Assembly: GCF_020616555.1 (NCBI RefSeq)
Contig: NZ_CP085173.1
Location: 4,041,501 to 4,105,500 of the forward strand
Length of the DNA: 64,000 nt
Direction: 5' to 3'
Origin: Streptomyces longhuiensis
GTDB lineage: Bacteria; Actinomycetota; Actinomycetes; Streptomycetales; Streptomycetaceae
This document shows, one piece after another, positions 37,191 through 46,646 of the stretch (within the stretch, counting starts at the first letter, position 1; every line of letters begins with the position of its first letter). A model generated the notes under the pieces. It saw only the letters and a program-made list of their open reading frames with translations, did no database searches and had not been told where the DNA came from. The translations under genes were made by a program, and so were the position numbers.

Positions 37191-39284
37191 ATGCCCACGT
37201 ACCACGAGATCATGACCACCGACCTCGCCACGCTCACCACCGCGGCCGATCGCTGGGACGGCATGGCGAAAGAATTCGGAAAGCGGGAGACGGATTACAA
37301 GCGGGACGTGCACGGCATCACGCCCGGCCCGCCGTCCACCTCGACCTGGACCGGCCTGAGCGCCGACGCGGCCGGCAAGCGCTTCGACGTAACGCTCCAT
37401 GAATTCCAGAACGCCCAGACGGAGGCCAGGGCCATTGCCTCGCTCCTCCGGGACGCTCACGCGCAGTTCACCACGTTGCGCGGCCGGCTCAAGTCGGAGC
37501 GCGAGGCGGCCATCAAGGCCGGTATAAAGGTCTCGGATCGCGGCGTGGTGGCATACGACGAGGAACGCGCGGCCGGAGATGCCTCGAACTCGGCGATGCA
37601 CGACCCCGCAAGCCGGGCCGAAGTCCAACGGGCGGTCGAATCCTGGCAGGGCCGTATCGACAAGGCGGTACGTACGCTGGGGGACGCCGACGCAGGAGTC
37701 GAGATCGCGCTCGGCGCCGCCATCTTCGATTCCAATCTCACGGACGGTACGGGCAACGGCTTCAACGCCCGCGCCAAGGGCGACATCGAACAATACGAGG
37801 CGGACGTGGCAAAGGAATCCGCCCTCAAACTCGCCAACGGCGAACGGCTCACGCAGCACCAACTCGCCGAACTCCAACGCTCGTTCCGCGACAACGACCA
37901 CGATCCGGGATTCAGCCGCACCGTCCTGGACAGCCTGGGCCCGAGCGGCACGATCCGCCTGACCAACAACCTCGGCGACCTCGCCCATGTGACCGACCCC
38001 CGGCACGCGGCTGACTACAACTCCATCGAGACCGGCCTCGCCAACTCCCTCGCGACGGCCACCAAGAACTCCCACTCCCAGTGGTACAAGGACTGGCGGA
38101 CGGAAATGCGGAAAGCGGGAGTCGCGCGCTACGAGACCGAATTCCAGACAGCAAGGCTGGACAAGGTCCACGGATACCAGTCGCTGGTCACGCTCATGCA
38201 GCACGGTGACGGGTACGGACGCGACTTCCTCGAGGACCTCGGCGACGACATGATCAAGGTCGAGAAGAAGAACCCTGAAATCTGGGACTTGAAGGGCGAA
38301 TACAGCGGAAAACGGGGCGGCTGGTTCGCCAACGACCCGGTAGACGGCGTACTCGGCATCATGAGCCATGAGCCGGCCACGGCCGCGCACTACCTCAATG
38401 ACGACGACCGCATGAAGTACCTGATGCACGACCGCGACTGGAAGCTCACGCTCCACACGACCGAGACGCCGAAGGCGACGGTCTACACCCCATCCCTGGA
38501 CGCGGACACCCACGCCGGCTTCGCGGCGGCACTCCAGGCGGGAGCGACGGGCCTGGACCCGTCGGACCCGAACGCGAAGTACGTGGACCACTCCGCGGAG
38601 AACAACAAGGTGTTCAAGTCGTCACTGAAGTACCTGGCGGAAGAGGGCGACAAATTCCCGCCGTCACTTCGCGAGCCCATGGCGAAGATTCTGGTGAATC
38701 ATGGGGATACGGTGCATGCGGCGGCCGGCGCAATCGACATGAACGAGGCACCGCTGGAGCAGGACCAGCTATACGAGGTCGTGAAGCAGGTATCCAAGGA
38801 CCAGGGGGCATATGCGGCTCTCAACAGCGGCATCAACCACGCCATGGTCACTGATATTCACGACCCGCATCAGGAACACCCCAAGGATTCACTGACTCAC
38901 GCCGGACGAACGGTAGGTTTCCTTGAGCAGGCCCGCGCCAACGCCGCAGGGGATCCCAAAGTTGCCGAATTCAAACACAAATGGGTAGTCGATCAAGCTA
39001 TCGGCTACATCCCCGTCGGTGGTGACGAAATTCAATCTGGAGTCGACTACGTGACGGACCGATGGCTGGCCGACGAACAGAAGAAACTGGACGACAAAGC
39101 AGCCGAAGGAAACGTCGCCGACTACACCAATCGGAACAGGCAACTCATGGCCCTCGCAGGTGAGTGGCACAAAATCCATGGCTCCCGCGACGGCTCCGCC
39201 ATCGCGGCACAGGAAGCCATCGATGAAGCCGCATACGCGGGATTCGAGCGGGGTCGGGGTGCTTCAGGGGAGAAGACCAAGTGA
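37191..39284 (+). CDS. Large WXG-like alpha-helical protein (module 1), 697 aa
   Basis: Residues 1-110 form a WXG100-like hairpin (LTTAADRWDGMAKEF, STWTGLSADAAGKRFDVTLHEF). The rest is a long helical domain that aligns in blocks with the 748-aa protein of module 2 (LMQHGDGYGRDFLEDLGDDM versus LMRFGDYDDQFLNDYGDKL; DDRMKYLMHDRDW versus NDHLKYLTKDRIW). The C-terminus has a mildly hydrophobic stretch (DQAIGYIPVGGDEIQSGVDY) and a helical tail. No enzymatic motif was recognised. It may be a type VII-like secreted effector or structural protein. ATG 37191 begins the good coding frame. Confidence 0.7.
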   Translation: MPTYHEIMTTDLATLTTAADRWDGMAKEFGKRETDYKRDVHGITPGPPSTSTWTGLSADAAGKRFDVTLHEFQNAQTEARAIASLLRDAHAQFTTLRGRLKSEREAAIKAGIKVSDRGVVAYDEERAAGDASNSAMHDPASRAEVQRAVESWQGRIDKAVRTLGDADAGVEIALGAAIFDSNLTDGTGNGFNARAKGDIEQYEADVAKESALKLANGERLTQHQLAELQRSFRDNDHDPGFSRTVLDSLGPSGTIRLTNNLGDLAHVTDPRHAADYNSIETGLANSLATATKNSHSQWYKDWRTEMRKAGVARYETEFQTARLDKVHGYQSLVTLMQHGDGYGRDFLEDLGDDMIKVEKKNPEIWDLKGEYSGKRGGWFANDPVDGVLGIMSHEPATAAHYLNDDDRMKYLMHDRDWKLTLHTTETPKATVYTPSLDADTHAGFAAALQAGATGLDPSDPNAKYVDHSAENNKVFKSSLKYLAEEGDKFPPSLREPMAKILVNHGDTVHAAAGAIDMNEAPLEQDQLYEVVKQVSKDQGAYAALNSGINHAMVTDIHDPHQEHPKDSLTHAGRTVGFLEQARANAAGDPKVAEFKHKWVVDQAIGYIPVGGDEIQSGVDYVTDRWLADEQKKLDDKAAEGNVADYTNRNRQLMALAGEWHKIHGSRDGSAIAAQEAIDEAAYAGFERGRGASGEKTK

Positions 39285-39820
39285 ACCATCCAACGCGGAT
39301 CGGGCTGCTGACACTATCTGTGTGCTCAGGGTTGGCGTCACTTGCCTCTTGCAGCCCCCAAGAATCCGAGATCCCGAAATCCGTCTGTGGCACGCGCGTG
39401 AATCAGAAACTTGTCGAGCCGCTACTCAGAACTCAAGGCAAGGTCAGCGAATCGCACACCGCAGGGTGGGGCAAGCGGGAGACGAATTGGTGCATTGTCC
39501 GAGTCGGAGGCGACGAATCTCTGCGCCTAAAATTTGCGTGGCACTCGGACAACGTGGACCCGATGAAGTCAGCCTCTCCCAATAACAACGTCACAGGCCT
39601 GTGGGAGCCGGCTCGGATGACCTTGGCAGATAGTGCCGCACTCGGCGATGACGGCGCGATCGCGACCACGCGCTGCCGGACGAAACCGAACAATCACTTC
39701 ACGCTGACGCTCAAGCTGAGCCACCGAAGCGATGTACCCCACCTCAGAGGGGATGTCGAGAAGTTCATGCGCGCCTACATGCCCGCCACCATGAAGGCCG
39801 TGGGCTGCACTCACCCCTGA
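39281..39820 (+). CDS. Cys-containing lipoprotein (module 1)
   Basis: A 179-aa lipoprotein: hydrophobic signal and lipobox LASC with Cys24. The mature part holds SVCGTRVNQKLVEPLL, NWCIVRVGGDESLRLKF, and a final MKAVGCTHP, so three more Cys are available for disulfides. It resembles the disrupted lipoprotein at 46647 (SLCGI, CQGLVDGKVAL, ASSDCT) and shares the plan of the one at 45872. The GTG start overlaps the stop of the large gene (GTGA), indicating a coupled pair. Function unknown; perhaps an immunity or cell-surface partner. Confidence 0.72.
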   Translation: MNHPTRIGLLTLSVCSGLASLASCSPQESEIPKSVCGTRVNQKLVEPLLRTQGKVSESHTAGWGKRETNWCIVRVGGDESLRLKFAWHSDNVDPMKSASPNNNVTGLWEPARMTLADSAALGDDGAIATTRCRTKPNNHFTLTLKLSHRSDVPHLRGDVEKFMRAYMPATMKAVGCTHP

Positions 39821-39842
39821 CAAAGCAAGCGCACGCGACCCG

Positions 39843-40034
39843 TCACCCCCCAGCCGTAAGAATCACACCTCCACCCACCACAATCACCGCAAACGCCACA
39901 AACACCGCCACGAACAGCAGCAGCTTCCCGGCGGAGGGACCCGGCTCATAGGACCGCGGCTCGGGCCCATCCGCCGGATTCTGTGGCCCCGAAGGCTCAC
40001 TCGTCGTCACCACTGCCGTCCTCTCCGAGCGCAT
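39843..40034 (-). CDS. Small single-pass membrane protein
   Basis: A 63-aa protein with a hydrophilic Pro/Glu-rich N-terminus (SEPSGPQNPADGPEPRSYEPG) and one strong TM helix (KLLLFVAVFVAFAVIVVGGGVIL). No family was recognised. The start is uncertain: ATG at 40034 lacks a good ribosome-binding site. It is convergent with the lipoprotein gene. Confidence 0.5.
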   Translation of the reverse strand: MRSERTAVVTTSEPSGPQNPADGPEPRSYEPGPSAGKLLLFVAVFVAFAVIVVGGGVILTAGG

Positions 40035-40554
40035 CGCGACGTTCGCGTTCCCAACGTACGACCCCGCCGGAACGTGCAATCAGCCGCCCCGGCATATCCG
40101 GAGAATCGGACCACGTCGACAACGACGCCGATCCCGATGGGTCGCACAGGGCCCCGTGTCAGATACGGGGCCCCACCGACCGCTCCTGCCACCCCCGTGA
40201 CGCGGCAGTGCCGCCTCACCATAGGCCTGGACCAATGCAAATCCATGATGCGGCCACGGGATGCCTACCGGCCTTCCGCAACCGGAATGAGGGCCACCCG
40301 ACCACGGGGGAAGCCGGGTGACCCTCGCACCCAACAGTAAGTACGCGGCGCCGGACGCGGACCACAGCTGGCCGACGTTTGCTCGATCTGCACGCCCGGC
40401 GCGCGACCGTCACACACGCGTCTGCGCTGGTCATCGCCATGAATGAGTCGTACGGACCGCGCCGCGCGGCAACGCCGGTTCGGCTGGAGTCGATCGGTAG
40501 GCCCACGCACGCACCGCAGCCACCCCGGCCAGGACGACACATCCGGCACACCTA
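40035..40554. other. Intergenic region with a hairpin
   Basis: No convincing gene is seen in about 520 bases between the small membrane protein and the TetR gene (both on the minus strand). A 9-bp stem GGGCCCCGT/ACGGGGCCC with a 7-base loop lies at 40149-40173 and could terminate the TetR transcript. Confidence 0.4.
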
Positions 40555-41175
40555 CTAGAGCCCCGCCCCCTCCCCACCGAACACCCCACCGCACGCCGCC
40601 CGGTACGCCGCCTCCACGCTCGTACGAACCAGCCGCTCGTCGATGGAGGCCCGCATGATGAGCAACCGGTAATAGAAGGGCGCGCTCAGCGCCGCGATGA
40701 CTTCGTACGCATCCGTGTCCGGCGGAACCTCGCCCCGCTCCACAGCACGGTGAACCAGCTGCGTCACGACATCGGTCCGCGCGGTGAAGGCGTCGCGGAC
40801 GATGTCCGCGATATGTGGGTCGTACGCGGCAGCCGCCACCATCGCCTCGACGAGATTGCGGCTGCGCGGCAGGGCGTGGAACCCGGCGATGGCCTCGGCC
40901 AGTTCGAGCAGGTCCTGACGGAACTCACCGGAGTCCGGCGTGGCGATCGTCTTGCTGTGCTGGGCCATCAGGTCGACGACGACACCCTCGACGCTGCGCC
41001 AGCGCCGCCGGATCGTCGAAACGTGTACGCCGGACCGCTCGGCGAGCTTGTCCAGGGTGAGCCCGCCGAACCCCGTCTCGTCGAGCTCGTGCAGCGCGGC
41101 CGCGAGGACAGCCGCGCGGGTGCGGGCCGTACGTCCGCCGGGGCGGGCGGAGCCGTGCTGTGGTCGCTCAGTCAT
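40555..41175 (-). CDS. TetR family transcriptional regulator
   Basis: A 206-aa regulator. The N-terminal HTH is RTRAAVLAAALHELDETGFGGLTLDKLAERSGVHVSTIRRRW. The C-terminal ligand domain ends RLLIMRASIDERLVRTSVEAAYRAACGG. ATG 41175 gives standard length; the frame upstream has poor codon use. Target unknown. It faces away from the hypothetical membrane protein at 41642 across a long upstream region. Confidence 0.82.
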   Translation of the reverse strand: MTERPQHGSARPGGRTARTRAAVLAAALHELDETGFGGLTLDKLAERSGVHVSTIRRRWRSVEGVVVDLMAQHSKTIATPDSGEFRQDLLELAEAIAGFHALPRSRNLVEAMVAAAAYDPHIADIVRDAFTARTDVVTQLVHRAVERGEVPPDTDAYEVIAALSAPFYYRLLIMRASIDERLVRTSVEAAYRAACGGVFGGEGAGL

Positions 41176-41641
41176 CGACGTCAATGTAGACGCCGCGACA
41201 CCAGGACAAACGCCGAGCCACCAGGCAGGCCCCGCCGAGCTCGGGCCGTGCGCCAGACGCACCCCGCCCCGACACCGATCCCATGGGCACCAGATCTTCA
41301 CGTCTGGGCAGGTCGATTCCTGCCCCTTCCGCTTTGCACGGCCGACGGCTTCCGGATAGCGTGGCCACACCTTAATGCGCGGCGAGAAGCATTAGCCCGT
41401 AGCGCATGGGTGTACGGGGGAACGTGGGCCGGGTCGAACCGGGCTCACACAACGGGGGATATCGTCACCGCTGCCGCGCCGGCCAACGCCGCGCGACAGC
41501 GGTGACGCCACGGACAGCGCGTACGCGCCACAGCAGAGCCGGCTCCCGCTCGCCACCCCGGCACCCATAAGCACCAGTACGGGCCACGCCTGAGTACCTC
41601 GCCAGTGCCGCCACGCCCCACCGGCGACTTTGATCGTCTCC
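41176..41641. other. Divergent intergenic region with CGGGGGA motifs and a large hairpin
   Basis: About 466 bases without a gene. It contains TGTACGGGGGAACG at 41411-41424 and CAACGGGGGAT at 41449-41459, like the motif before WXG-like operons, and a 10-bp perfect inverted repeat GTCACCGCTG/CAGCGGTGAC at 41464-41506 with further pairing inside. A WXG-like gene may once have followed, but none remains visible. Confidence 0.45.
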
Positions 41642-42283
41642 ATGCAGACAACGCCGCCGTGGCCGCCTCCCGCCCCGAGTCGCGCGAAGCGAGCTGGGGC
41701 CGGCGGCCTAGTCACCAGAGGCCAGTCGGCGGCAATCGCCACATCCATCGCGCTCGTCGCCTTCATCGGCTTTACGGCCAAGGCGTGCGAGTCGTTCGAG
41801 GGCGGCCCCGTCAGGTCGGCTTCCGCCTTCAGACTCCACATCGAGAACACGAAGCAGGCAGGCGAAGACGCATACGCGCAGCTGTCACCCGCATCGCTGA
41901 CGGCGCCGTACGCGGAAAAGGAAGACAGCACATCCTGCGTGGACGACTTCGGCTTCGACGAGGAGGGAGTCACTCGCGACCGGCCGATCTACACCTGGAG
42001 CCCGCCCTTCACCAGCCGCGCCGACTACCGCACGGTGGTCGCGAACCTCAAGGCCGCCTGGCAGTCCCAGGGCCGCAAGGTGACAGATGTCCGGGCCCCC
42101 GCCAAAGGCGAACCTGGAAAAGGCCTGCCGGGAATCACGACCAAGGACGACCACGGCACGGAACTCTCCCTGCAACCCGCCTATTACTCGGGCAACCCCG
42201 AAATCCGCGCAGAGGGCACCTGCATTCGCCACCGGGACGAGTACAGCTACGACTACGACAAGGACGGCGAGCCGGGCTGGTGA
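41642..42283 (+). CDS. Hypothetical membrane-anchored protein
   Basis: A 213-aa protein with an N-terminal Pro-rich cytoplasmic stretch, one TM helix (about residues 29-46, AAIATSIALVAFIGFTA) and an extracytoplasmic domain with Cys (DSTSCVDDFGFDEEGV; GTCIRHRDEY). The motif WSPPFTSRADYRTVVANLKAAWQSQGRKV is like other small Streptomyces lipoprotein-like sensor domains, but I cannot name a family. The ribosome-binding site is weak. It lies inside the accessory block. Confidence 0.6.
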   Translation: MQTTPPWPPPAPSRAKRAGAGGLVTRGQSAAIATSIALVAFIGFTAKACESFEGGPVRSASAFRLHIENTKQAGEDAYAQLSPASLTAPYAEKEDSTSCVDDFGFDEEGVTRDRPIYTWSPPFTSRADYRTVVANLKAAWQSQGRKVTDVRAPAKGEPGKGLPGITTKDDHGTELSLQPAYYSGNPEIRAEGTCIRHRDEYSYDYDKDGEPGW

Positions 42284-43163
42284 GCGACCTCGCGAGGACG
42301 ACCCGCATAACCCCATCGATAGGCACCGGACCACACCGAGTCATCTACGAGCCGACGCCCCACACCCCAACACCTCTACGACAGCTCCCCCACGCACTCA
42401 CTCGCTCACACGAGCGATCAACCTCAACTCCGGCAGCACTCAATCGGCTTGACCCACGAGCCTCAACCGCAGACGTACAAGGGCATACGCGTGCCTGCCC
42501 ACATGCAACGGCCCCGCGGAGACGCCAATCCCAGCGCGAGGGCCTGACCACCAGGGAAGCAGCGCTTCCCGATGGGGGACAACCACCTCACCCGGCACGG
42601 CGACCCGCCCCTCCCGGCGAGCGGTCCGGCCGCCCGCATCCAATCGCTCCCACCCACACCAGCGCAAAGCTCAAAGCCTTGACAGCCCGCTTCAGGGAGG
42701 GCGAGGTCCGCATCAGGGAGCGTTACGCGAGCTGGAGGCAATGAATGGCAGTTCAGCGCCAAGCCGCCCTCGGAAACCTCACCCTCCGACCACTCCCCCG
42801 CGCCCGAATCTGCCAACCAATCCCCCACCAACCCCAGCCCCAGCACGGCCCCGAGCGCTCCCCACTCCCTCCGCCCCAGCCGCATTCTCCTCGCAGCCCC
42901 ACATCGCGACGACCCCCGCCGCATCCTCCCGACCCTGTTCCCCGCCTCAAGAACCTGCTCCCCCGCGCCAGGTCGATGCGCCACATGCGGCCCACCCATG
43001 CCGAAGGCGGCGTAACCCAGGGGCGATTGAGGCATTCCTCCGGATTAGCAACTGCGAGAACACGCTCCGGTCAGTGATCTTCGCAGCGAGTTGCTAACTT
43101 GATCGAACCAATGCATCTGACGATCACAGAAGCAACCGGGTACACGGGGGAAGGTGATCACCC
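42284..43163. other. Long region without a supported gene
   Basis: About 880 bases. Open frames exist on both strands but have low-complexity, Pro/Arg-rich or Gly-rich translations and no ribosome-binding sites. A short stretch KLKALTARFREGEVRIRERYASW (plus strand, ending near 42741) looks protein-like and may be a gene remnant. The right end holds the upstream region of the WXG-like module 2. Confidence 0.4.
43141..43154 (+). promoter_or_regulatory. ACACGGGGGAAGG motif upstream of module 2
   Basis: TACACGGGGGAAGG lies 10-23 bases before the start of the 152-aa gene and includes its ribosome-binding site. The same core is upstream of the 198-aa gene at 50875 on the other strand. Confidence 0.45.
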
Positions 43164-43622
43164 ATGGCTTGGGAAGAATGGGATCAGCTGAAGGCCGAGG
43201 CGGCAGCCCGGCAGTCCGCCAACATGCAGCTCAACAGCATCCCGGCGGACCCAGGCGGCGGAGGCGGGAGTGCGCACGGCGATCTCACCGTCAGCCAGAA
43301 GGATCTAGCAGCAGTTGGGAACGCCGCCTTCGACCTCCGCAAGGAATTTGAGGGCGTTAGTGACCGCGCCCGCCTCTCGTCCATGAAGGTCACGAGCAGC
43401 CTGAAGAAGAGCGACGGGTTCGCGCTCGGTGAAGCGCTGGACCATGTCGCCACGCACTGGGTCGACCAAGTTCAGAACCTTCTTGACGCGACGGCTCACA
43501 TCTCCAACCACCTTGACTACACCAAGGGTGTGCACGCCAAGGACGAGGTCTACATCGCCGGCACGATCAGCAGCATCGCCCAGTTGGACAAGGGCTTCGA
43601 CGAGCGAGGGACGGGCCACTGA
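43164..43622 (+). CDS. ESX/WXG-like small secreted protein candidate (module 2)
   Basis: A 152-aa helical protein with no signal peptide. It begins MAWEEWDQLKAEAAARQ, has a Gly-rich hinge (PGGGGGS), and then helices with ALDHVATHWVDQVQNLLDATAHISNHL, typical of type VII-associated helical proteins. The stop overlaps the start of the large gene (TGATG), so the two are translationally coupled. Function unknown. Confidence 0.65.
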   Translation: MAWEEWDQLKAEAAARQSANMQLNSIPADPGGGGGSAHGDLTVSQKDLAAVGNAAFDLRKEFEGVSDRARLSSMKVTSSLKKSDGFALGEALDHVATHWVDQVQNLLDATAHISNHLDYTKGVHAKDEVYIAGTISSIAQLDKGFDERGTGH

Positions 43623-45868
43623 TGGATCTCGATGCGCTCCGTCACCTCAACTTCTCCCAGCTCGATGACGCCATCGACGACTGGGATCAGATGACACGGG
43701 ACCTCAAAACCGTCGCAGACAACGCCGACAAAAACCTCAAAGGGAAGGCCGACAAGGCCAACTGGACGGGATACAACGCGGCCGTCACAAGGGAGTTCGT
43801 CGACAAGACCTCGGGGGAGTTCAGCGACGCCCACACGCAGGCAGACACCGTCACCAAGATCCTCAAGGACACCCGTGGCGAGCTGGGATCATACAAGTCT
43901 CAGTTGAACACCCTGATCGAGTCGTCGACAAGCATGACGGTAGTGGACACAGGTAGCGGCTCGTTCAACGTCATCCCCAACCCCACGACTGACCCCACCG
44001 GCGCCAAGACCGATGCCGCCGGCCTACGTGACCAGATCGAGGAAATCCTCAAGAAAGCCAGCGAAAGCGACACAACGGCCGCAAAGGCATTGCGCCTCAT
44101 TGTCGACCATGCTGAATACGGCTTCTCGGACGCCAGCTACAAGGACCGGGACTCGGCGGCCGCAGCAATCAAGGCAGCTGAGGAGGCCGCCAAGACACTG
44201 CGCAAGAATCCGCACGATGTGACGAACACGGAGCTGTCGTCTCTCGATTCGACCTTGGCCAAGTACAAGAACGATCCTCTCTTCGCCGAGCAGTTCGCCG
44301 TAGACGCGGGCCCCAAGAAGATCATGACGTTCTATGCGGGCATTGCCGACCCCTATGGAATGCACTACGACCCGGAGCGCGGAGCTCTGGCAAAGAAGCT
44401 TCAGAAGAACCTGGGCATCACGCTCGGAACAGCCACGCTCTCAGACAGCGCGAACATGCGGAGCTGGGAGAAGCAGATGGTGAGCCTGGGGCCGGGCGAG
44501 CTCGGAACCGATGACGCCACCAACCCACGCGGCTTCGCGGTCATGAGTAACCTCATGCGCTTCGGCGACTACGACGACCAGTTCCTCAACGACTACGGGG
44601 ACAAGCTCTACACGTTCGACAAGGAACACAACGTCAAGGGGCTGAGCCCCTGGGTCAATAACTGGAATCAGGGCGACCTCAATTATTGGGGAAAGGACGA
44701 CCGTGGCCGCGACCCGATGGCCGGCTTCCTCGAGGCGCTCGGGCACAACCCGGACGCATCGACGCAGTTCTTCGAGCAGCCTGATGGCACCGGGGCCGGC
44801 GTAGACAAGGACTCCGAGGTCAACGACCACCTCAAGTACCTGACCAAGGACCGCATCTGGCTCTCCGACGCCACGCTTGACGGCAACGACAAGGTTGTGG
44901 CCGGACGAGACTCCCTCGGGCACGCCTTGGAAGCAGCGACCATCGGTTACCCCTACGATGCCGACGCGAAGGCCATGCAGGCCGGCGACCACCGCACAGC
45001 CGCAACTGCCGGTGTCATGGAGCAGGTCGCATACCTCTACGGCAGTAAAGACGGGCCGGACATGCTGCATGGCCAACCAGAACTGGCCGACAGCCTGGGC
45101 AAAATGGGCGGCGCCTACATCGACGACCTTGACTACAATCTCTCCGGCATCGGAGAAAGTGCCATGGACAGTGACACTTTCCCTCCCAAGTATCCGGGGC
45201 GCGCCCACTTCACCAACGAGGGCGCGATCAACTTCATGAGCGTTCTCGGCCAGGACGAGAATTCGCATCGCGCCATCACAGCTGCGCAGCACCTCTACAC
45301 TCTGAGCGCGCTCGACGCCTACCCCCCGACGAGCGATTCCAACATCGGACACGCTCACGACGTGCTGACCACCGAGGCCCAGGCCCGGGGAATCCTCGAC
45401 AACTCCCGTGTTCAGCAAGCCGAGGCTACGTACAAGGCCGGCACAGAGGAAGCCAACAAATCGCTGGGAAGGTCCGCGGACTGGATCAAGCTCGGGGCCG
45501 GAGCCGTCGTCGGCGGCGGCATCGCCGCGATTCCCCTTCCGGGTTCCACGGCAGCTGCCCTCGTAGTCGCACCGCTCGCTGCGGATACCGTTGGCGAGGC
45601 CGTAAATACATTTATCGGGCATCAAGTCGACAAGGGGGTAGACGCCGCAGAGCAGGACCCCGCCGAGCAATCCCAGTTGACGAGCAGCGAGTTCTACAAG
45701 AAGGGAATTAATCAACTCGGGACCGACTATGCGTCCTACACCGAGGACAACCCTAAGGTCAAGGGAATCGCCAATGACCAAAATTGGGTCCAAGATATAA
45801 ACAACGCTTACTACGGGACCGGCTCGCAAGAAAACGACTATCGCGGCCGCACGCCACACAAGGACTGA
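43622..45868 (+). CDS. Large WXG-like alpha-helical protein (module 2), 748 aa
   Basis: Residues 1-100 resemble a WXG100 hairpin (DDAIDDWDQMTRDLKTVADNADKN, NWTGYNAAVTREFVDKTSGEF). Residues about 220-560 align with the module 1 protein. The region around residues 625-665 (GAGAVVGGGIAAIPLPGSTAAALVVAPLAADTVGEAV) is Gly/Ala-rich and hydrophobic, like a membrane-inserting segment, followed by a soluble tail. No catalytic motif was recognised. It may be a secreted, possibly membrane-active effector (inference). It starts in the stop codon of the small partner gene. Confidence 0.7.
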   Translation: MDLDALRHLNFSQLDDAIDDWDQMTRDLKTVADNADKNLKGKADKANWTGYNAAVTREFVDKTSGEFSDAHTQADTVTKILKDTRGELGSYKSQLNTLIESSTSMTVVDTGSGSFNVIPNPTTDPTGAKTDAAGLRDQIEEILKKASESDTTAAKALRLIVDHAEYGFSDASYKDRDSAAAAIKAAEEAAKTLRKNPHDVTNTELSSLDSTLAKYKNDPLFAEQFAVDAGPKKIMTFYAGIADPYGMHYDPERGALAKKLQKNLGITLGTATLSDSANMRSWEKQMVSLGPGELGTDDATNPRGFAVMSNLMRFGDYDDQFLNDYGDKLYTFDKEHNVKGLSPWVNNWNQGDLNYWGKDDRGRDPMAGFLEALGHNPDASTQFFEQPDGTGAGVDKDSEVNDHLKYLTKDRIWLSDATLDGNDKVVAGRDSLGHALEAATIGYPYDADAKAMQAGDHRTAATAGVMEQVAYLYGSKDGPDMLHGQPELADSLGKMGGAYIDDLDYNLSGIGESAMDSDTFPPKYPGRAHFTNEGAINFMSVLGQDENSHRAITAAQHLYTLSALDAYPPTSDSNIGHAHDVLTTEAQARGILDNSRVQQAEATYKAGTEEANKSLGRSADWIKLGAGAVVGGGIAAIPLPGSTAAALVVAPLAADTVGEAVNTFIGHQVDKGVDAAEQDPAEQSQLTSSEFYKKGINQLGTDYASYTEDNPKVKGIANDQNWVQDINNAYYGTGSQENDYRGRTPHKD

Positions 45869-45871
45869 CCC

Positions 45872-46570
45872 GTGCCACAGATCAGCAAAAGACCACGCGC
45901 CCGCACCACCTCCAAGATGGCAGCGGCTATCTCCCTGGCGACGCTCTGCCTAGTCTCATGCAGTGGCGGCGACGACGGAAATCAGACGGAGGCGAACTTG
46001 GCCGCCTCCCAGCTATGTGCCTCAACTCTAGACGCGCCGGCAGTTGCATCTATCGAACGCATGGGTGAGATCAAGGAGTTTACTGAACTGCCCGGCACCA
46101 ATGACGCGGGAAAGCCCAACAAGTTCTCTCTGAAACAAGCTGCAGACACTCTTCATGACGACATGACGCAACGGAACCAGTGTGTAGTCTTCAAAGCGGG
46201 AGACACCACCAGTCACCCATTGATCACAGTGGATTTCTCAGCCGTTAAGTTCTACCCGAAAAAGACCAGAGGTGGCAGCGAAGACTCGGGGGCGTCCCAC
46301 TACCGGATGGGCGTGTATGCCGCGGCGCGCGGCACCGCCGGAGCCTCGCTGTACTTCAAGTGCCCAACGAAAAACCCCGATGCACCGGGGCAGTCCACGC
46401 CCTACGTCGAAGCAGAGCTCATCGGAACTCCGGACCAGCTATCGGCAAAGAGCACTGGACGCGACAGGATGACCGTCCTCAACGCCGTGTCGCGAGCCAT
46501 GGCGAAGCAGTTGGGTTGCGCCTCACAGGCCTCCCTGCCGTCTCGAGTACCGGCAGGCCAGCCCGATTAA
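45872..46570 (+). CDS. Lipoprotein (module 2)
   Basis: A 232-aa lipoprotein with lipobox LVSC (Cys30) after a basic N-terminus. The mature part has four more Cys (SQLCASTLD, QCVVFKAGD, YFKCPTKN, LGCASQ). It starts with GTG only 3 bases after the stop of the large protein, so it is co-transcribed. It has the same place as the lipoprotein in module 1. GC content is lower than in flanking core genes. Function unknown. Confidence 0.7.
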   Translation: MPQISKRPRARTTSKMAAAISLATLCLVSCSGGDDGNQTEANLAASQLCASTLDAPAVASIERMGEIKEFTELPGTNDAGKPNKFSLKQAADTLHDDMTQRNQCVVFKAGDTTSHPLITVDFSAVKFYPKKTRGGSEDSGASHYRMGVYAAARGTAGASLYFKCPTKNPDAPGQSTPYVEAELIGTPDQLSAKSTGRDRMTVLNAVSRAMAKQLGCASQASLPSRVPAGQPD

Positions 46571-46646
46571 CCCGGCACGTTGACCGACTTACCCGCCCGG
46601 AAGTCCAGGCGAGACGGAGGGGCGGACACGAGGGAACCGGCTAACA

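Noticed and set aside
42463..43035. A 190-codon minus-strand open frame in the 880-base gap
   Set aside because: Gly/Arg-rich composition, no ribosome-binding site and no recognisable domain; treated as non-coding.
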